Shown here piece by piece: positions 8,250-15,708 of a DNA stretch of 64,000 nucleotides (position 1 is the stretch's first letter; the number at the start of each line of letters is the position of its first letter). The stretch is taken from NCBI GenBank assembly GCA_020634975.1, contig JACKAQ010000001.1, forward strand, positions 3,410,001-3,474,000, written 5' to 3'. The DNA comes from JACKAQ01 sp020634975 [NCBI: Calditrichia bacterium] (GTDB lineage Bacteria; Calditrichota; Calditrichia; RBG-13-44-9). Position numbers and translations under genes: made by a program. Below the pieces are notes generated by a model that made no database searches, had not been told where the DNA came from, and saw nothing but the letters and a program-made list of their open reading frames with translations.

Positions 8250-9608
8250 TCAGTGCGGTTTCAGTGCGCTGATTTCTTCCTTTATTTCCTGCAAAATGCT
8301 CCATGCGATGTCCGGTGTGCGGGCTTCAACAATAGCGCGCATAATCGGTTCGGTGTTCGATTTCCGCAGGTGAATCCAGCAATCCGGGCGGTCGATGCGC
8401 AATCCGTCCATAAAATTGAGCGTGTCCGAACTGTATTTGCTGCTGAAATGTTCGATCACATGATCGGGATTGACATCACCCAGCGGTGTTTTGTCTTTCA
8501 GAATGTAATATTGGGGCAGCGTTTGCTTCAGATCCGTGACGGATTTCCCCCATTCGGCAAGGTGCTGCAGGGTTAGTGCAACGGCAACCGGTGCGTCTCT
8601 GCCCAAATGGATATCCGGCAAAATGATGCCGCCGTTACCTTCGCCGCCGATGACGGCGTCCACATCGCGCATTTTATCGGCAACGTTAATTTCGCCAACT
8701 TTGGTTTTGGTGAGCTGGCAATTGTAATATTGGGCAATGTCATCCACTGCGCGGGAGGTGGAAAGGTTGATGACCACATGTCCGAGTTTTTTGCTCAAAA
8801 TAAATTTCACTGCCATCGCCAGGGTGTATTCTTCGCCCATCGGGTGACCGTCGTTGCCGATGAGTGCGCAACGATCCACATCCGGATCGACGGCAACACC
8901 CAAATCTGCGCCGCTGTCTTTTACGGCCTGGCATAAATCGCCCAAATTTTGGGGAACGGGTTCCGGTGTGTGGGCAAAAACGCCGGTTGGTTCCAGATTT
9001 AGCCCAACGATTTCGCAACCGAGATCTTCCAGCAATTTTGGAATAATCGCACCGCCCGCACCGTTGACGCAATCCAGCGCCACTTTGAATTTGCGACTGC
9101 GGATCAAATCGATGTCAATATATGGCAGGTTGTAAATTTTACGCAGGTGGTCGTTGATGGCATCGGGATAGCTTTCTTCGTGACCCAGCACGTTCCAGCT
9201 AACGTATTCTGTTACGCCCCTGTCTGCCCGTTCGAACAATTCCTTGATCTGGTTTTCGGGGAGAAACAGCCCGTCTTCACCGATGAATTTCAACCCGTTC
9301 CATTGAATAGGGTTGTGGCTTGCGGTGATGGCAATGCCGCCGGCAGCTTTGAGGTGCTCAACTGCAATTTGTACGGTGGGCGTTGGTGTAATACCGATAT
9401 CGATCACCTGGCAACCGCTGGCCATCAAAACAGATTTTACGATCGGGCGAACAAATGCCTGGCTAACGCGCGGGTCTCCACCCACGACTACTTTTTTATC
9501 GCTCAACATTTGGGCGAACGCATGCACATATTTGGTAATAATTTCTGGCGTCAGGCTGTCTCCCACAATGCCACGAACGCCGGAAACACTGGTCATCAAA
9601 CTTTTCAA
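8250..9608 (-). CDS. glmM: phosphoglucosamine/phosphohexose mutase (GlmM-type)
   Basis: Cytoplasmic alpha-D-phosphohexomutase; the GlmM branch turns glucosamine-6-phosphate into glucosamine-1-phosphate for peptidoglycan and LPS. All four active-site parts are seen. They are catalytic phosphoserine S97 in ITASHNP, the metal loop D241-D245 in DPDVDRCALIG, the sugar-binding loop GGEGNGGIILP, and the phosphate-binding RKSNTEPIMRAI near the C-terminus. The 452-residue length is typical. A TTG at 9606-9608 has GGAGG nine bases upstream, while the first ATG (9596) is 21 bases from it; I therefore prefer the TTG start. Distinguishing GlmM from phosphomannomutase/phosphoglucomutase needs a tree. A single-gene unit with its own terminator. 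Confidence 0.88.
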   Translation of the reverse strand: MKSLMTSVSGVRGIVGDSLTPEIITKYVHAFAQMLSDKKVVVGGDPRVSQAFVRPIVKSVLMASGCQVIDIGITPTPTVQIAVEHLKAAGGIAITASHNPIQWNGLKFIGEDGLFLPENQIKELFERADRGVTEYVSWNVLGHEESYPDAINDHLRKIYNLPYIDIDLIRSRKFKVALDCVNGAGGAIIPKLLEDLGCEIVGLNLEPTGVFAHTPEPVPQNLGDLCQAVKDSGADLGVAVDPDVDRCALIGNDGHPMGEEYTLAMAVKFILSKKLGHVVINLSTSRAVDDIAQYYNCQLTKTKVGEINVADKMRDVDAVIGGEGNGGIILPDIHLGRDAPVAVALTLQHLAEWGKSVTDLKQTLPQYYILKDKTPLGDVNPDHVIEHFSSKYSSDTLNFMDGLRIDRPDCWIHLRKSNTEPIMRAIVEARTPDIAWSILQEIKEEISALKPH

Positions 9609-9617
9609 CCTAAAATA

Positions 9618-9622
9618 CCTCC
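9618..9622 (-). promoter_or_regulatory. ribosome binding site that supports a TTG start for glmM
   Basis: GGAGG on the minus strand lies nine bases before TTG (9606-9608) and 21 bases before the first ATG. The spacing favours TTG as the start codon, which would lower translation compared with ATG. Confidence 0.6.
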
Positions 9623-9753
9623 GGGGCTAAAAGGGTTATCATTTTATTATCATAAAAATATAATATGCATATTATCGGCAACAAAGCATGGACTTAATTC
9701 ACAAATTCGGATTTTACGGTTGTAAACGATTGGCGAGGGCAGGGGAGTGGATA

Positions 9754-9783
9754 AAAAAAGGGAACGCGTTTGCGTCCCCTTTT
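9754..9783 (-). terminator. intrinsic terminator downstream of the principal sigma factor
   Basis: A 12-bp stem with one mismatch (AAAAGGGAACGC against GCGTCCCCTTTT), loop GTTT, followed on the minus strand by a run of seven T. Placed 27 bp after the sigma gene stop. Confidence 0.75.
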
Positions 9784-9809
9784 GAGAAAGCGGTTATCAA
9801 ATTTCCGTA

Positions 9810-10664
9810 TTAGAGGAACAGCCGCAAATTTTGGGAGCGGGACTGATGCCGCAACCGAATCAATGCACGTTCCTTAATTTGGCGAACCCGTTCACGGGTT
9901 AATTTGAGGCGTTCGCCAATTTCTTCGAGCGTGTACGGACGCTCATAATCGACACCAAAATACATTTTGATGATTTTCTCTTCCCTGGATGTGAGTGACT
10001 TCAGCACTCTGCGAATTTCCTGTCGCAGCGAATCGGTAATCAAATCGCCATCCGGCGTTTTGCTATCCGGGTTCCGGATAATCTCCTTCATCGTTCCTTC
10101 CTCTGAACGATTGATCGGCTGATCCAGCGATACGTGAAACGCGCTGCTGGTCATCGCTTCGGAGATATCGGGGACTGATATGTCTAATTCCTGGGAGATT
10201 TCTTCGTAGGAGGGATCCCGGTTGAACTCCTGTTCAAGGGTTCGAACCAGTTGATTCACTTTGCTGATCAAACCAACCCGGTTAAGGGGGAGTCGAACGA
10301 CTCTGGAATGCTCAGCTAACGCTTTCAAAATGGATTGTCGAATCCACCAGACTGCGTACGAAATAAATTTGAATCCGCGTGTTTCATCAAACCGTTTTGC
10401 AGCTTTGATCAATCCGAGGTTGCCCTCATTGATCAGATCAGTTAGCGGTAAACCCTGGTTTTGATACTCTTTAGCAACTTTCACGACAAACCGGAGGTTT
10501 GCGCGGATGAGATGATGCAGTGCTTCCTGATCGCCTTGTTTAATACGCTGAGTGAGTTCGATCTCTTCAGCGGGGACGAGCAGTGGTATCTGACTGATCT
10601 CATCTAAATATTTTTCCAGGGAAAAACGGGGGTTGGAACGAATGCCACGTAGCTCCAGACTCAT
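9810..10664 (-). CDS. rpoD: principal RNA polymerase sigma factor, short Bacteroidota-type RpoD
   Basis: A 284-residue group 1/2 sigma-70 factor. Region 1.2 begins SLEKYLDEISQIPLL. Region 2 holds the highly conserved LIRANLRFVVKVAKEYQNQG, then DLINEGNLGLIKAAKRFD and KFISYAVWWIRQSI (the -10 recognition helix). Region 3 follows, and region 4 ends with EIGERLKLTRERVRQIKERAL (the -35 helix). It lacks the long N-terminal 1.1 domain of enteric RpoD, as is usual for the primary sigma of Bacteroidota and relatives. I place the start at ATG 10662-10664 because GGAGAGG lies six bases upstream; an ATA/TTG-type extension further up has no such support. It is a single-gene unit with a good terminator. A stress paralogue cannot be fully excluded, but the pattern is that of the housekeeping factor. 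Confidence 0.92.
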   Translation of the reverse strand: MSLELRGIRSNPRFSLEKYLDEISQIPLLVPAEEIELTQRIKQGDQEALHHLIRANLRFVVKVAKEYQNQGLPLTDLINEGNLGLIKAAKRFDETRGFKFISYAVWWIRQSILKALAEHSRVVRLPLNRVGLISKVNQLVRTLEQEFNRDPSYEEISQELDISVPDISEAMTSSAFHVSLDQPINRSEEGTMKEIIRNPDSKTPDGDLITDSLRQEIRRVLKSLTSREEKIIKMYFGVDYERPYTLEEIGERLKLTRERVRQIKERALIRLRHQSRSQNLRLFL

Positions 10665-10877
10665 GCAAGGCCTCTCCACGTTTTGGGTTAAACTTAGAAA
10701 AAGCAATATCATAGATCAAGCGGTGGGAAGAAATATAATACACGTATTTGCACTTGTCAAAGAAAAAATCGGCAGTGTGTAAAAAAATTTCACACTTCTG
10801 TTCTAAACGCAATATTTAACGGATTAGGCAGATTGTCGATAATAAATCACCTGCGGAAAGAAATATTAAATAAACAT

Positions 10878-10906
10878 TTGATTTACAGTTCAGCGAAAAC
10901 TAAATT
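10878..10906 (+). promoter_or_regulatory. candidate promoter of tRNA-Arg
   Basis: TTGATT (10878-10883) and TAAATT (10901-10906) are 17 bp apart and end 20 bp before the tRNA. Three to four of six bases match each sigma-70 box. The region is AT-rich, so this is a tentative reading. Confidence 0.35.
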
Positions 10907-10926
10907 TATAAGCTAAAAATAACCAC

Positions 10927-10998
10927 GCCCCCGTAGCTCAGTGGATAGAGCACTGGCCTCCGGAGCCAGGTGCGTAAGTTCGATTCTTACCGGGGGTA
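10927..10998 (+). tRNA. tRNA-Arg (anticodon CCG)
   Basis: Full cloverleaf. The acceptor stem GCCCCCG pairs with CGGGGGT (first pair G-U). The D-arm carries GCTC/GAGC, and the anticodon stem CTGGC/GCCAG has the loop CTCCGGA, so the anticodon is CCG, reading CGG. The T-arm is GTAAG-TTCGATT-CTTAC, and the discriminator is A. The CCA end is not encoded. Confidence 0.95.
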
Positions 10999-11006
10999 CA
11001 AAATGC

Positions 11007-11044
11007 AGGCTGTTTGAAATTTAAAATTCAAACAGCCTTTTTTA
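11007..11044 (+). terminator. intrinsic terminator of the tRNA-Arg transcript
   Basis: A 12-bp perfect stem (AGGCTGTTTGAA at 11007-11018 with TTCAAACAGCCT at 11027-11038), an eight-base loop and a following run of six T, nine bases after the tRNA. Confidence 0.87.
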
Positions 11045-11109
11045 TTGATTGCAAATGTTGTTTTTTGGGAATGAGAAGTGATAAAACAAATGCTGATAGT
11101 TTCTAAAAA

Positions 11110-12111
11110 TTAACTGTCTATGCCATGTTTTTTTAGCTTATACCGAAATTTTTCTCTGGTGATGTGGAGTAATTTTGCTGCTTTTGCTTTGTTGCCTTCG
11201 GCTGTTTCCAGTGCTTTTTCGAGCACTGCTTTTTCCAATTCGTCCAGGGGAATGCCCTGTGGCGGAAAGTTGATCTCGATTTTTTGGCTACCGCGAATAT
11301 TGACCGGATAATTTTTAACGATGTGCCCCTCACCCAGTTTTAAATCATCATAAGAAATAAGCTCAGATGAACTGAGTAACACAACGCGCTCAATAGTGTT
11401 TTTCAATTCGCGAACATTGCCCGGCCATGGGTAACTGAGCAGCAAATCTTTTGCTGCGTTTGAAAATCCGCGAATTTTCCGGTGATGCTCTGCCGCAAAC
11501 TGGAATAAATAATATTCTGCCAGCAACAAAATATCCTGACTGCGTTCCCGCAAAGGCGGCACCCGGATGGAAATCACGTTTAACCGATAATACAAGTCCT
11601 CCCGAAATTTGCCTTTCTGAACCAAATTTACCAGATCGCGGTTGGTTGCGGCAATTATCCGCATTTTGAGGTCAATATTGCGGATGCCGCCCACCCGCCG
11701 GAAGGCTTTTTCATCCAACACTTTGAGCAATTTCGATTGCAACCCGATATTCATATCCCCAATTTCATCGAGAAAAAACGTTCCGCCGTCTGCCAGTTCC
11801 AGCAACCCTTTTTTAGTTTTTCGTGCATCAGTAAATGCGCCGGCTTCGTAGCCGAACAATTCTGTTTCCAGCAGCGATTCCGGCAGCGCCGTGCAGTTAA
11901 TTTCCACAAAAGGCTTTGTAGCCTGCTGGCTGGCATTGTGGATTGCCCTGGCGATCAGCTCCTTGCCGGTTCCGCTTTCACCCAAGATCAGCACGGTAAC
12001 GGTGGAGCTGTGCACAACTCTTTTGATGTCCTCATACAACTTTTTCATTTGGGGACTTTTGCCAATGAGGTTGTAAAAATTGATGATCTGATCGCCGGGG
12101 GAAATGCTCAT
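11110..12111 (-). CDS. sigma-54-dependent activator without sensor domain (PspF-like layout)
   Basis: A 333-residue enhancer-binding protein made only of the AAA+ sigma-54 activation domain and a C-terminal Fis-type helix-turn-helix. Seen are Walker A GESGTGKE (44-51), the sigma-54 contact loop AGAFTDARKTKKG (GAFTDA in place of the usual GAFTGA), Walker B GGTFFLDEIGD and the R-finger region. The DNA-binding helix pair lies at the end (NKAKAAKLLHITREKFRYKLKK). There is no receiver, GAF or PAS domain, so as in PspF control must come from a partner protein or from expression level. It lies 134 bp downstream of the last gene of the ExbB/ExbD/TonB cluster on the same strand. It could be read through from that operon or have its own promoter. 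Target genes are unknown. Confidence 0.92.
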   Translation of the reverse strand: MSISPGDQIINFYNLIGKSPQMKKLYEDIKRVVHSSTVTVLILGESGTGKELIARAIHNASQQATKPFVEINCTALPESLLETELFGYEAGAFTDARKTKKGLLELADGGTFFLDEIGDMNIGLQSKLLKVLDEKAFRRVGGIRNIDLKMRIIAATNRDLVNLVQKGKFREDLYYRLNVISIRVPPLRERSQDILLLAEYYLFQFAAEHHRKIRGFSNAAKDLLLSYPWPGNVRELKNTIERVVLLSSSELISYDDLKLGEGHIVKNYPVNIRGSQKIEINFPPQGIPLDELEKAVLEKALETAEGNKAKAAKLLHITREKFRYKLKKHGIDS

Positions 12112-12245
12112 TTTTTGTTAACCTGATTTCTGTTCATTCAAGTTCAATGGTTCCCATTTATTATCGGATTCCCCGCGATTTTCTTGAAGTGGACATCGAT
12201 CTCAGGTTGTTTTATATCAATGATTTCCCGGCTCTGATTTCCAGA

Positions 12246-13082
12246 TTATTCGATGAAAATTGCCACGCAACCCTCATTTCCGGCTGCTGCCGGCAATGAC
12301 ACAGGTGATACATCTTTTTCGGAAAACAGTGCCCGTAGTCGATCAAAAAAATTTGCTGCCAACGGATGCTGTGATTGCATCGAAACTCGACCGGATGTCG
12401 AATACAAATTACGCAATAGTGCAATTTCCTGGATATATTTTTCGACGTTGCGCGATAAGCTGCTGCCCCGGCTATCGAACAGCTCGCTGTTGGCAATGCG
12501 AATTTGTGTGCCGCTGCTGTCCGCAAAAAACGCTGCAACAATGGTGAAGGTTTGCCCTGGAAATGTTTTTTTATTTCCGGCGCGATCTACCGCCGTAAAG
12601 CTGAATGAATAGTTGTGTCCCGGAACCAGCATCTCGCCGCTGTTGCCAATGCCATCCCACGGTATATCAGCAGGTGGATTGCCATCGCCGCTAACGGTAT
12701 AAAATACATCGCCGTTGCTCCGGAAAATGTGCATTTCCCAATACTTCAGATCGCTGAAATTGGCATGAAACACCTTTACCGGCTGCGGTTGGATGTTCGC
12801 GAAAGCGGGCGAAATCAGTTTGAAAGTGAACGAATCCCATTTATTTTCACCGACCGATTGCCCGGACACACCCACCGCCGCCCAGGAAATTTTTTCGGGA
12901 ATCTGGATGAGATCTGAAAAATCCATTGGCATCATAACCGGCAATTTTTCTTCTTTCATTTCTGCGGAATAAGTGGCTTTTACCACAACTTCGTCTAGCG
13001 AACCGGATTTTTCTTCAGAATTCTGTCCGAACACGCCCGATGTTGCGAACAAGATGACGGAAACAATCATTAATAATTTCAT
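12246..13082 (-). CDS. exported protein with a FlgD-like beta module, last gene of the TonB cluster
   Basis: A 278-residue protein not recognised as a named family. It has a signal peptide (MKLLMIVSVILFATSGVFGQ), then an acidic stretch and the sequence LDEVVVKA, similar to plug or carboxypeptidase-like openings of surface proteins. A middle beta-rich part follows (residues about 105-185), with YWEMHIFRSNGDVFY, then PWDGIGNSGEMLVPG and a closing strand. That W-DG-G-pG pattern is the one of FlgD-like Ig modules, and also occurs at the end of the PorV-like protein of the same operon. The C-terminal third is mixed. It follows the TonB gene by 22 bp. A periplasmic or outer-membrane accessory to the ExbB/ExbD/TonB complex is the likely role, inferred from context only. 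Confidence 0.6.
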   Translation of the reverse strand: MKLLMIVSVILFATSGVFGQNSEEKSGSLDEVVVKATYSAEMKEEKLPVMMPMDFSDLIQIPEKISWAAVGVSGQSVGENKWDSFTFKLISPAFANIQPQPVKVFHANFSDLKYWEMHIFRSNGDVFYTVSGDGNPPADIPWDGIGNSGEMLVPGHNYSFSFTAVDRAGNKKTFPGQTFTIVAAFFADSSGTQIRIANSELFDSRGSSLSRNVEKYIQEIALLRNLYSTSGRVSMQSQHPLAANFFDRLRALFSEKDVSPVSLPAAAGNEGCVAIFIE

Positions 13083-13104
13083 TGGTTTTCCTTTTCTTTT
13101 ATCG

Positions 13105-14103
13105 TCAAATGACGAATTGGAACGTTATTACACCGGATTGATCGAGGCGAATGCCGCTGTTTTCGAGCGCGGCAAATTGCCACTGTTTTAGCGCTTCGAT
13201 CACCAGACGATCCCACTCACCCGATCCGCTGGTGCGAACCACCACCACATTTTCCCGCACGACACCATTTTCCATCACCGTAAAGCGGAGCGCGACAGTT
13301 GCGCTAACGCCCTGACGTTTTGCCCATTCCGGGAACGGCGGGATAATTTTACGGATGATTTTCCGGTTGGCCAGCGCACCCGTGATAACCGTGCCCGGCT
13401 GATCCGGTTTCAACGCATCGGGATTCAAATCTTTTTGTTTCGGCTTACTATCGATTTTAATGCTTCCGCTGTTTGTGGCGTTCGATTTTCCGGTGCCCGC
13501 GCCAAGTTGAATTTGCGGAGTTTTGGGCCCGTCAACCGCGATGCCCGCTGTTACCGGAGCAGTTGAGGCGAGCAAGTTCTGGCTGTCTCCCAGACTGATC
13601 GGCGTGGGACGGGCAATTTTTTCGTCATCGCGGATGCCTTTTGCCGGGGAAATCTTGATCAGATCCGCCGGTTTTACGATGTTGTTTGCCACCGCTTGCA
13701 CTTTTTCGATATTGATTGGCGCCTGCTTCCGCTTCCGGTCAAGAAAAATTTTATCCGAACCGGCAGCCGCAATAGATGCGCCGGTTTCCGGCTGCGGCAG
13801 CTCGTTGGTTTCCGGCAAAACGGCTGCAGCCTGCACGATTTTCTTTACCGGTTTCGGTTGGATTTCCGGGGTTTCTGCCGGCAATTCTTCGGTCATATCG
13901 ATAAATGTGATTTCCCGGATCGGCGGCGTTTCAGCCACGTTCATATCTGCCAAACCGAAATACAGCGCGAACATGATGATGTGAATCGTCACAGAAAAAC
14001 CCATCGCACCGGCAGAGCGGAAGGTGTCATTCCGAAAAAAAATCGCGGAAAACCGGGTCACCAACTGTCTGTAAATGATGGTTTTAAGGTTGTTGTTTTT
14101 CAT
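13105..14103 (-). CDS. TonB-family energy transducer
   Basis: A 332-residue protein with TonB layout. It has a cytoplasmic tail of about 30 residues, a single membrane helix (about 30-50, SAGAMGFSVTIHIIMFALYF), and a long Pro/Lys/Glu-rich periplasmic linker. The C-terminal TonB domain (about 245-332) begins PPFPEWAKRQGVSATVALRF and contains ENVVVVRTSGSGEWDRLVIEALKQWQF. It would pass proton-driven motion from the ExbB/ExbD pair to an outer-membrane partner. Start ATG 14103 has GAGGGGG five bases upstream. The cytoplasmic tail is longer than in E. coli TonB. It lies 10 bp after the second ExbD gene. Its partner is more likely the PorV/giant-protein set of the same operon than a nutrient receptor, which is an inference. 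Confidence 0.88.
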   Translation of the reverse strand: MKNNNLKTIIYRQLVTRFSAIFFRNDTFRSAGAMGFSVTIHIIMFALYFGLADMNVAETPPIREITFIDMTEELPAETPEIQPKPVKKIVQAAAVLPETNELPQPETGASIAAAGSDKIFLDRKRKQAPINIEKVQAVANNIVKPADLIKISPAKGIRDDEKIARPTPISLGDSQNLLASTAPVTAGIAVDGPKTPQIQLGAGTGKSNATNSGSIKIDSKPKQKDLNPDALKPDQPGTVITGALANRKIIRKIIPPFPEWAKRQGVSATVALRFTVMENGVVRENVVVVRTSGSGEWDRLVIEALKQWQFAALENSGIRLDQSGVITFQFVI

Positions 14104-14113
14104 AAATTCCCCC

Positions 14114-14518
14114 TCAAACCTGATCCCGGTTGCGTTGCAGCGTTGCGATGGCAATCCGGGTTGCGCCGGCTTTTTTTGCGGTGCCGAGCAATTCCAGCAC
14201 GATGTTATGGGTCACATTTTTGTCTGCACGGATGACCACCAACCGGTCCGGATGTTCCGCCACTCGCTTTTTCAGTTGAGCGGCGAGCGCCGGAAACGAG
14301 GCAATGGCGTCTTCGTTCAACGCCAGTTTTCCGTCATTCGAATACGAAATTGTGATGTTCGATTCGGATTTTGCTTCCACGGTTTTGGCGCGCGGAAGGT
14401 TGATTTCCATATCGACAGGCGTCATCATCAACGGCGATGTGACCATAAAAACGATCACCAAAATGAGGGCTACGCCCACCAACGGGGTTATATCTACTTT
14501 GCTGATTGGCTCTTCCAT
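14114..14518 (-). CDS. ExbD/TolR-like protein lacking the proton-carrying Asp
   Basis: A 134-residue biopolymer-transport protein of the ExbD/TolR family. It has a short cytoplasmic N-terminus, one membrane helix (about 10-31) and a periplasmic domain with the usual fold (LVVIRADKNVTHNIVLELLGTAKKAGATRIAIATL). In active family members the helix starts with a xxPLVDVxL pattern whose aspartate is the essential proton carrier. Here the sequence is ITPLVGVALILVIVFMV, so position 15 is Gly (codon GGC). The rest of the helix is well conserved, so this is not a decayed gene. Start ATG 14516-14518 has GGGAG at good spacing. It sits 16 bp after a second ExbD that keeps its Asp; the two probably form a mixed dimer. 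Confidence 0.9.
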   Translation of the reverse strand: MEEPISKVDITPLVGVALILVIVFMVTSPLMMTPVDMEINLPRAKTVEAKSESNITISYSNDGKLALNEDAIASFPALAAQLKKRVAEHPDRLVVIRADKNVTHNIVLELLGTAKKAGATRIAIATLQRNRDQV

Positions 14519-14534
14519 GGCATCTCCCGGGGAG

Positions 14535-14948
14535 TTATTTTTGTTTGATAATGGATAGTTGCACCGCGCCGCTTTGTTTGGCGATATCGAGCACTGCAAC
14601 CACGCGATCGTGCAGCACGCTGCTGTCCGCGCTGATGAGCACCATTTTTTCCGCGCTGGCATCGAGAATTGATTTTAGCGAATCGGGCAACGTTGCCGGA
14701 TCGATAGCGGTGCCGTTCAATTCCACGATGTCATTTTCCCGGATGCTGATCTGCGCTTTCAACGGCGTTTCCTCAATTTGTGTTTGCGCTTTGCCCAGCG
14801 ACGGCGTGGCAACGTTGATTCCTGATTGCATCACCAGCGGATAGGACACCATAAAAATGATCACCAGCGTCAGCGAAACATCCACCAGCGATGTCAGATT
14901 GACCTCCGTGACGCCGCCGTTTTTCCGGATTTGTTTGTTCATTTTCAT
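14535..14948 (-). CDS. ExbD/TolR-like protein (catalytic Asp present)
   Basis: A 137-residue ExbD/TolR protein. The membrane helix starts EVNLTSLVDVSLTLVIIFMV, and D23 matches the proton-carrying aspartate of E. coli ExbD. The periplasmic domain ends HDRVVAVLDIAKQSGAVQLSI, the usual family ending. With the ExbB/TolQ protein encoded 37 bp upstream it should form a proton channel of the inner membrane that drives the TonB protein. It differs clearly from the neighbouring Asp-less ExbD in loop sequence, so the pair is an old duplication rather than a recent one. One channel protein plus two ExbD paralogues is the same set as AglR/AglQ/AglS of Myxococcus gliding. Confidence 0.92.
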   Translation of the reverse strand: MKMNKQIRKNGGVTEVNLTSLVDVSLTLVIIFMVSYPLVMQSGINVATPSLGKAQTQIEETPLKAQISIRENDIVELNGTAIDPATLPDSLKSILDASAEKMVLISADSSVLHDRVVAVLDIAKQSGAVQLSIIKQK

Positions 14949-14985
14949 TGCTGAATTTTCTCCTGATTTTCGGAACGATGGCTGT

Positions 14986-15606
14986 TCACGCGTTGTCCGG
15001 GATTCCCAATATGATCAACACTTTTTTGCTGACCGATTCGATTTCCAGCATGGTTGTGTTCACTTTTCGCAAAAAATAATTGTAAAACACCACCGCGGGA
15101 ACGGCGACAACCAGCCCGCCGGCAGTGGTAATCAGCGCCTCGGCGATGCCTGCAGAAATCACCGACGGTCCGGCGGAACCGGAAACGGACAGCGAGTGGA
15201 ACGCCTGGATGATCCCGACCACCGTGCCGAACAGCCCGATCAGCGGCGCAATGTTGCCCAGCGTTCCCAAAATATTTAGGTTTTTTTCCAGCTTGGTGCG
15301 TTGTTCCAATGCGATGGCGTCCATCATATCCACGGCTGCGCCGGGATTTTTATTTGCCTCTTCCAGCCCGCTTTTGACCACCCGCGCCAGCGGTGAAAAC
15401 GAGTTGCTGCAAATGTTTATTGCTGCTTCAACGTCATTTTGTTTGAGCGCATTTTTGATGCTCGTAAAAAATGAATCCGCATTCACCGTTGTGTGTTTAA
15501 AAAACAGCCAACGCTCCAAAATAAAGGTAACGGCAACCACCGAACAGCCCAATAAAATGAGCATCGTGATACTGGATTTTATGGTTTCAACAACGTTCAA
15601 GTCCAT
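14986..15606 (-). CDS. ExbB/TolQ/MotA-type proton channel protein
   Basis: A 206-residue inner-membrane protein of the MotA/TolQ/ExbB family with three membrane segments. The first is at about 12-32. The second contains LGTLGNIAPLIGLFGTVVGI, and the third contains GIAEALITTAGGLVVAVPA. The conserved glutamate and threonines of segments two and three that line the proton path in ExbB are kept. The cytoplasmic domain between segments one and two is of normal size. AGGAG precedes the ATG. It lies 102 bp after the large TPR gene and 37 bp before the first ExbD gene. It is the motor core of the cluster; whether it powers transport, envelope maintenance or surface movement cannot be told from sequence. 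Confidence 0.95.
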   Translation of the reverse strand: MDLNVVETIKSSITMLILLGCSVVAVTFILERWLFFKHTTVNADSFFTSIKNALKQNDVEAAINICSNSFSPLARVVKSGLEEANKNPGAAVDMMDAIALEQRTKLEKNLNILGTLGNIAPLIGLFGTVVGIIQAFHSLSVSGSAGPSVISAGIAEALITTAGGLVVAVPAVVFYNYFLRKVNTTMLEIESVSKKVLIILGIPDNA

Positions 15607-15708
15607 TTTTTATCTCCTGTTGATGTTTGTTTTTAACTGCAGATTTCACTTTAAAATGATCTGTTCTCATTTTCCTCTGCGCGCTTTGCGCCCTCAGCGG
15701 TATAATTT

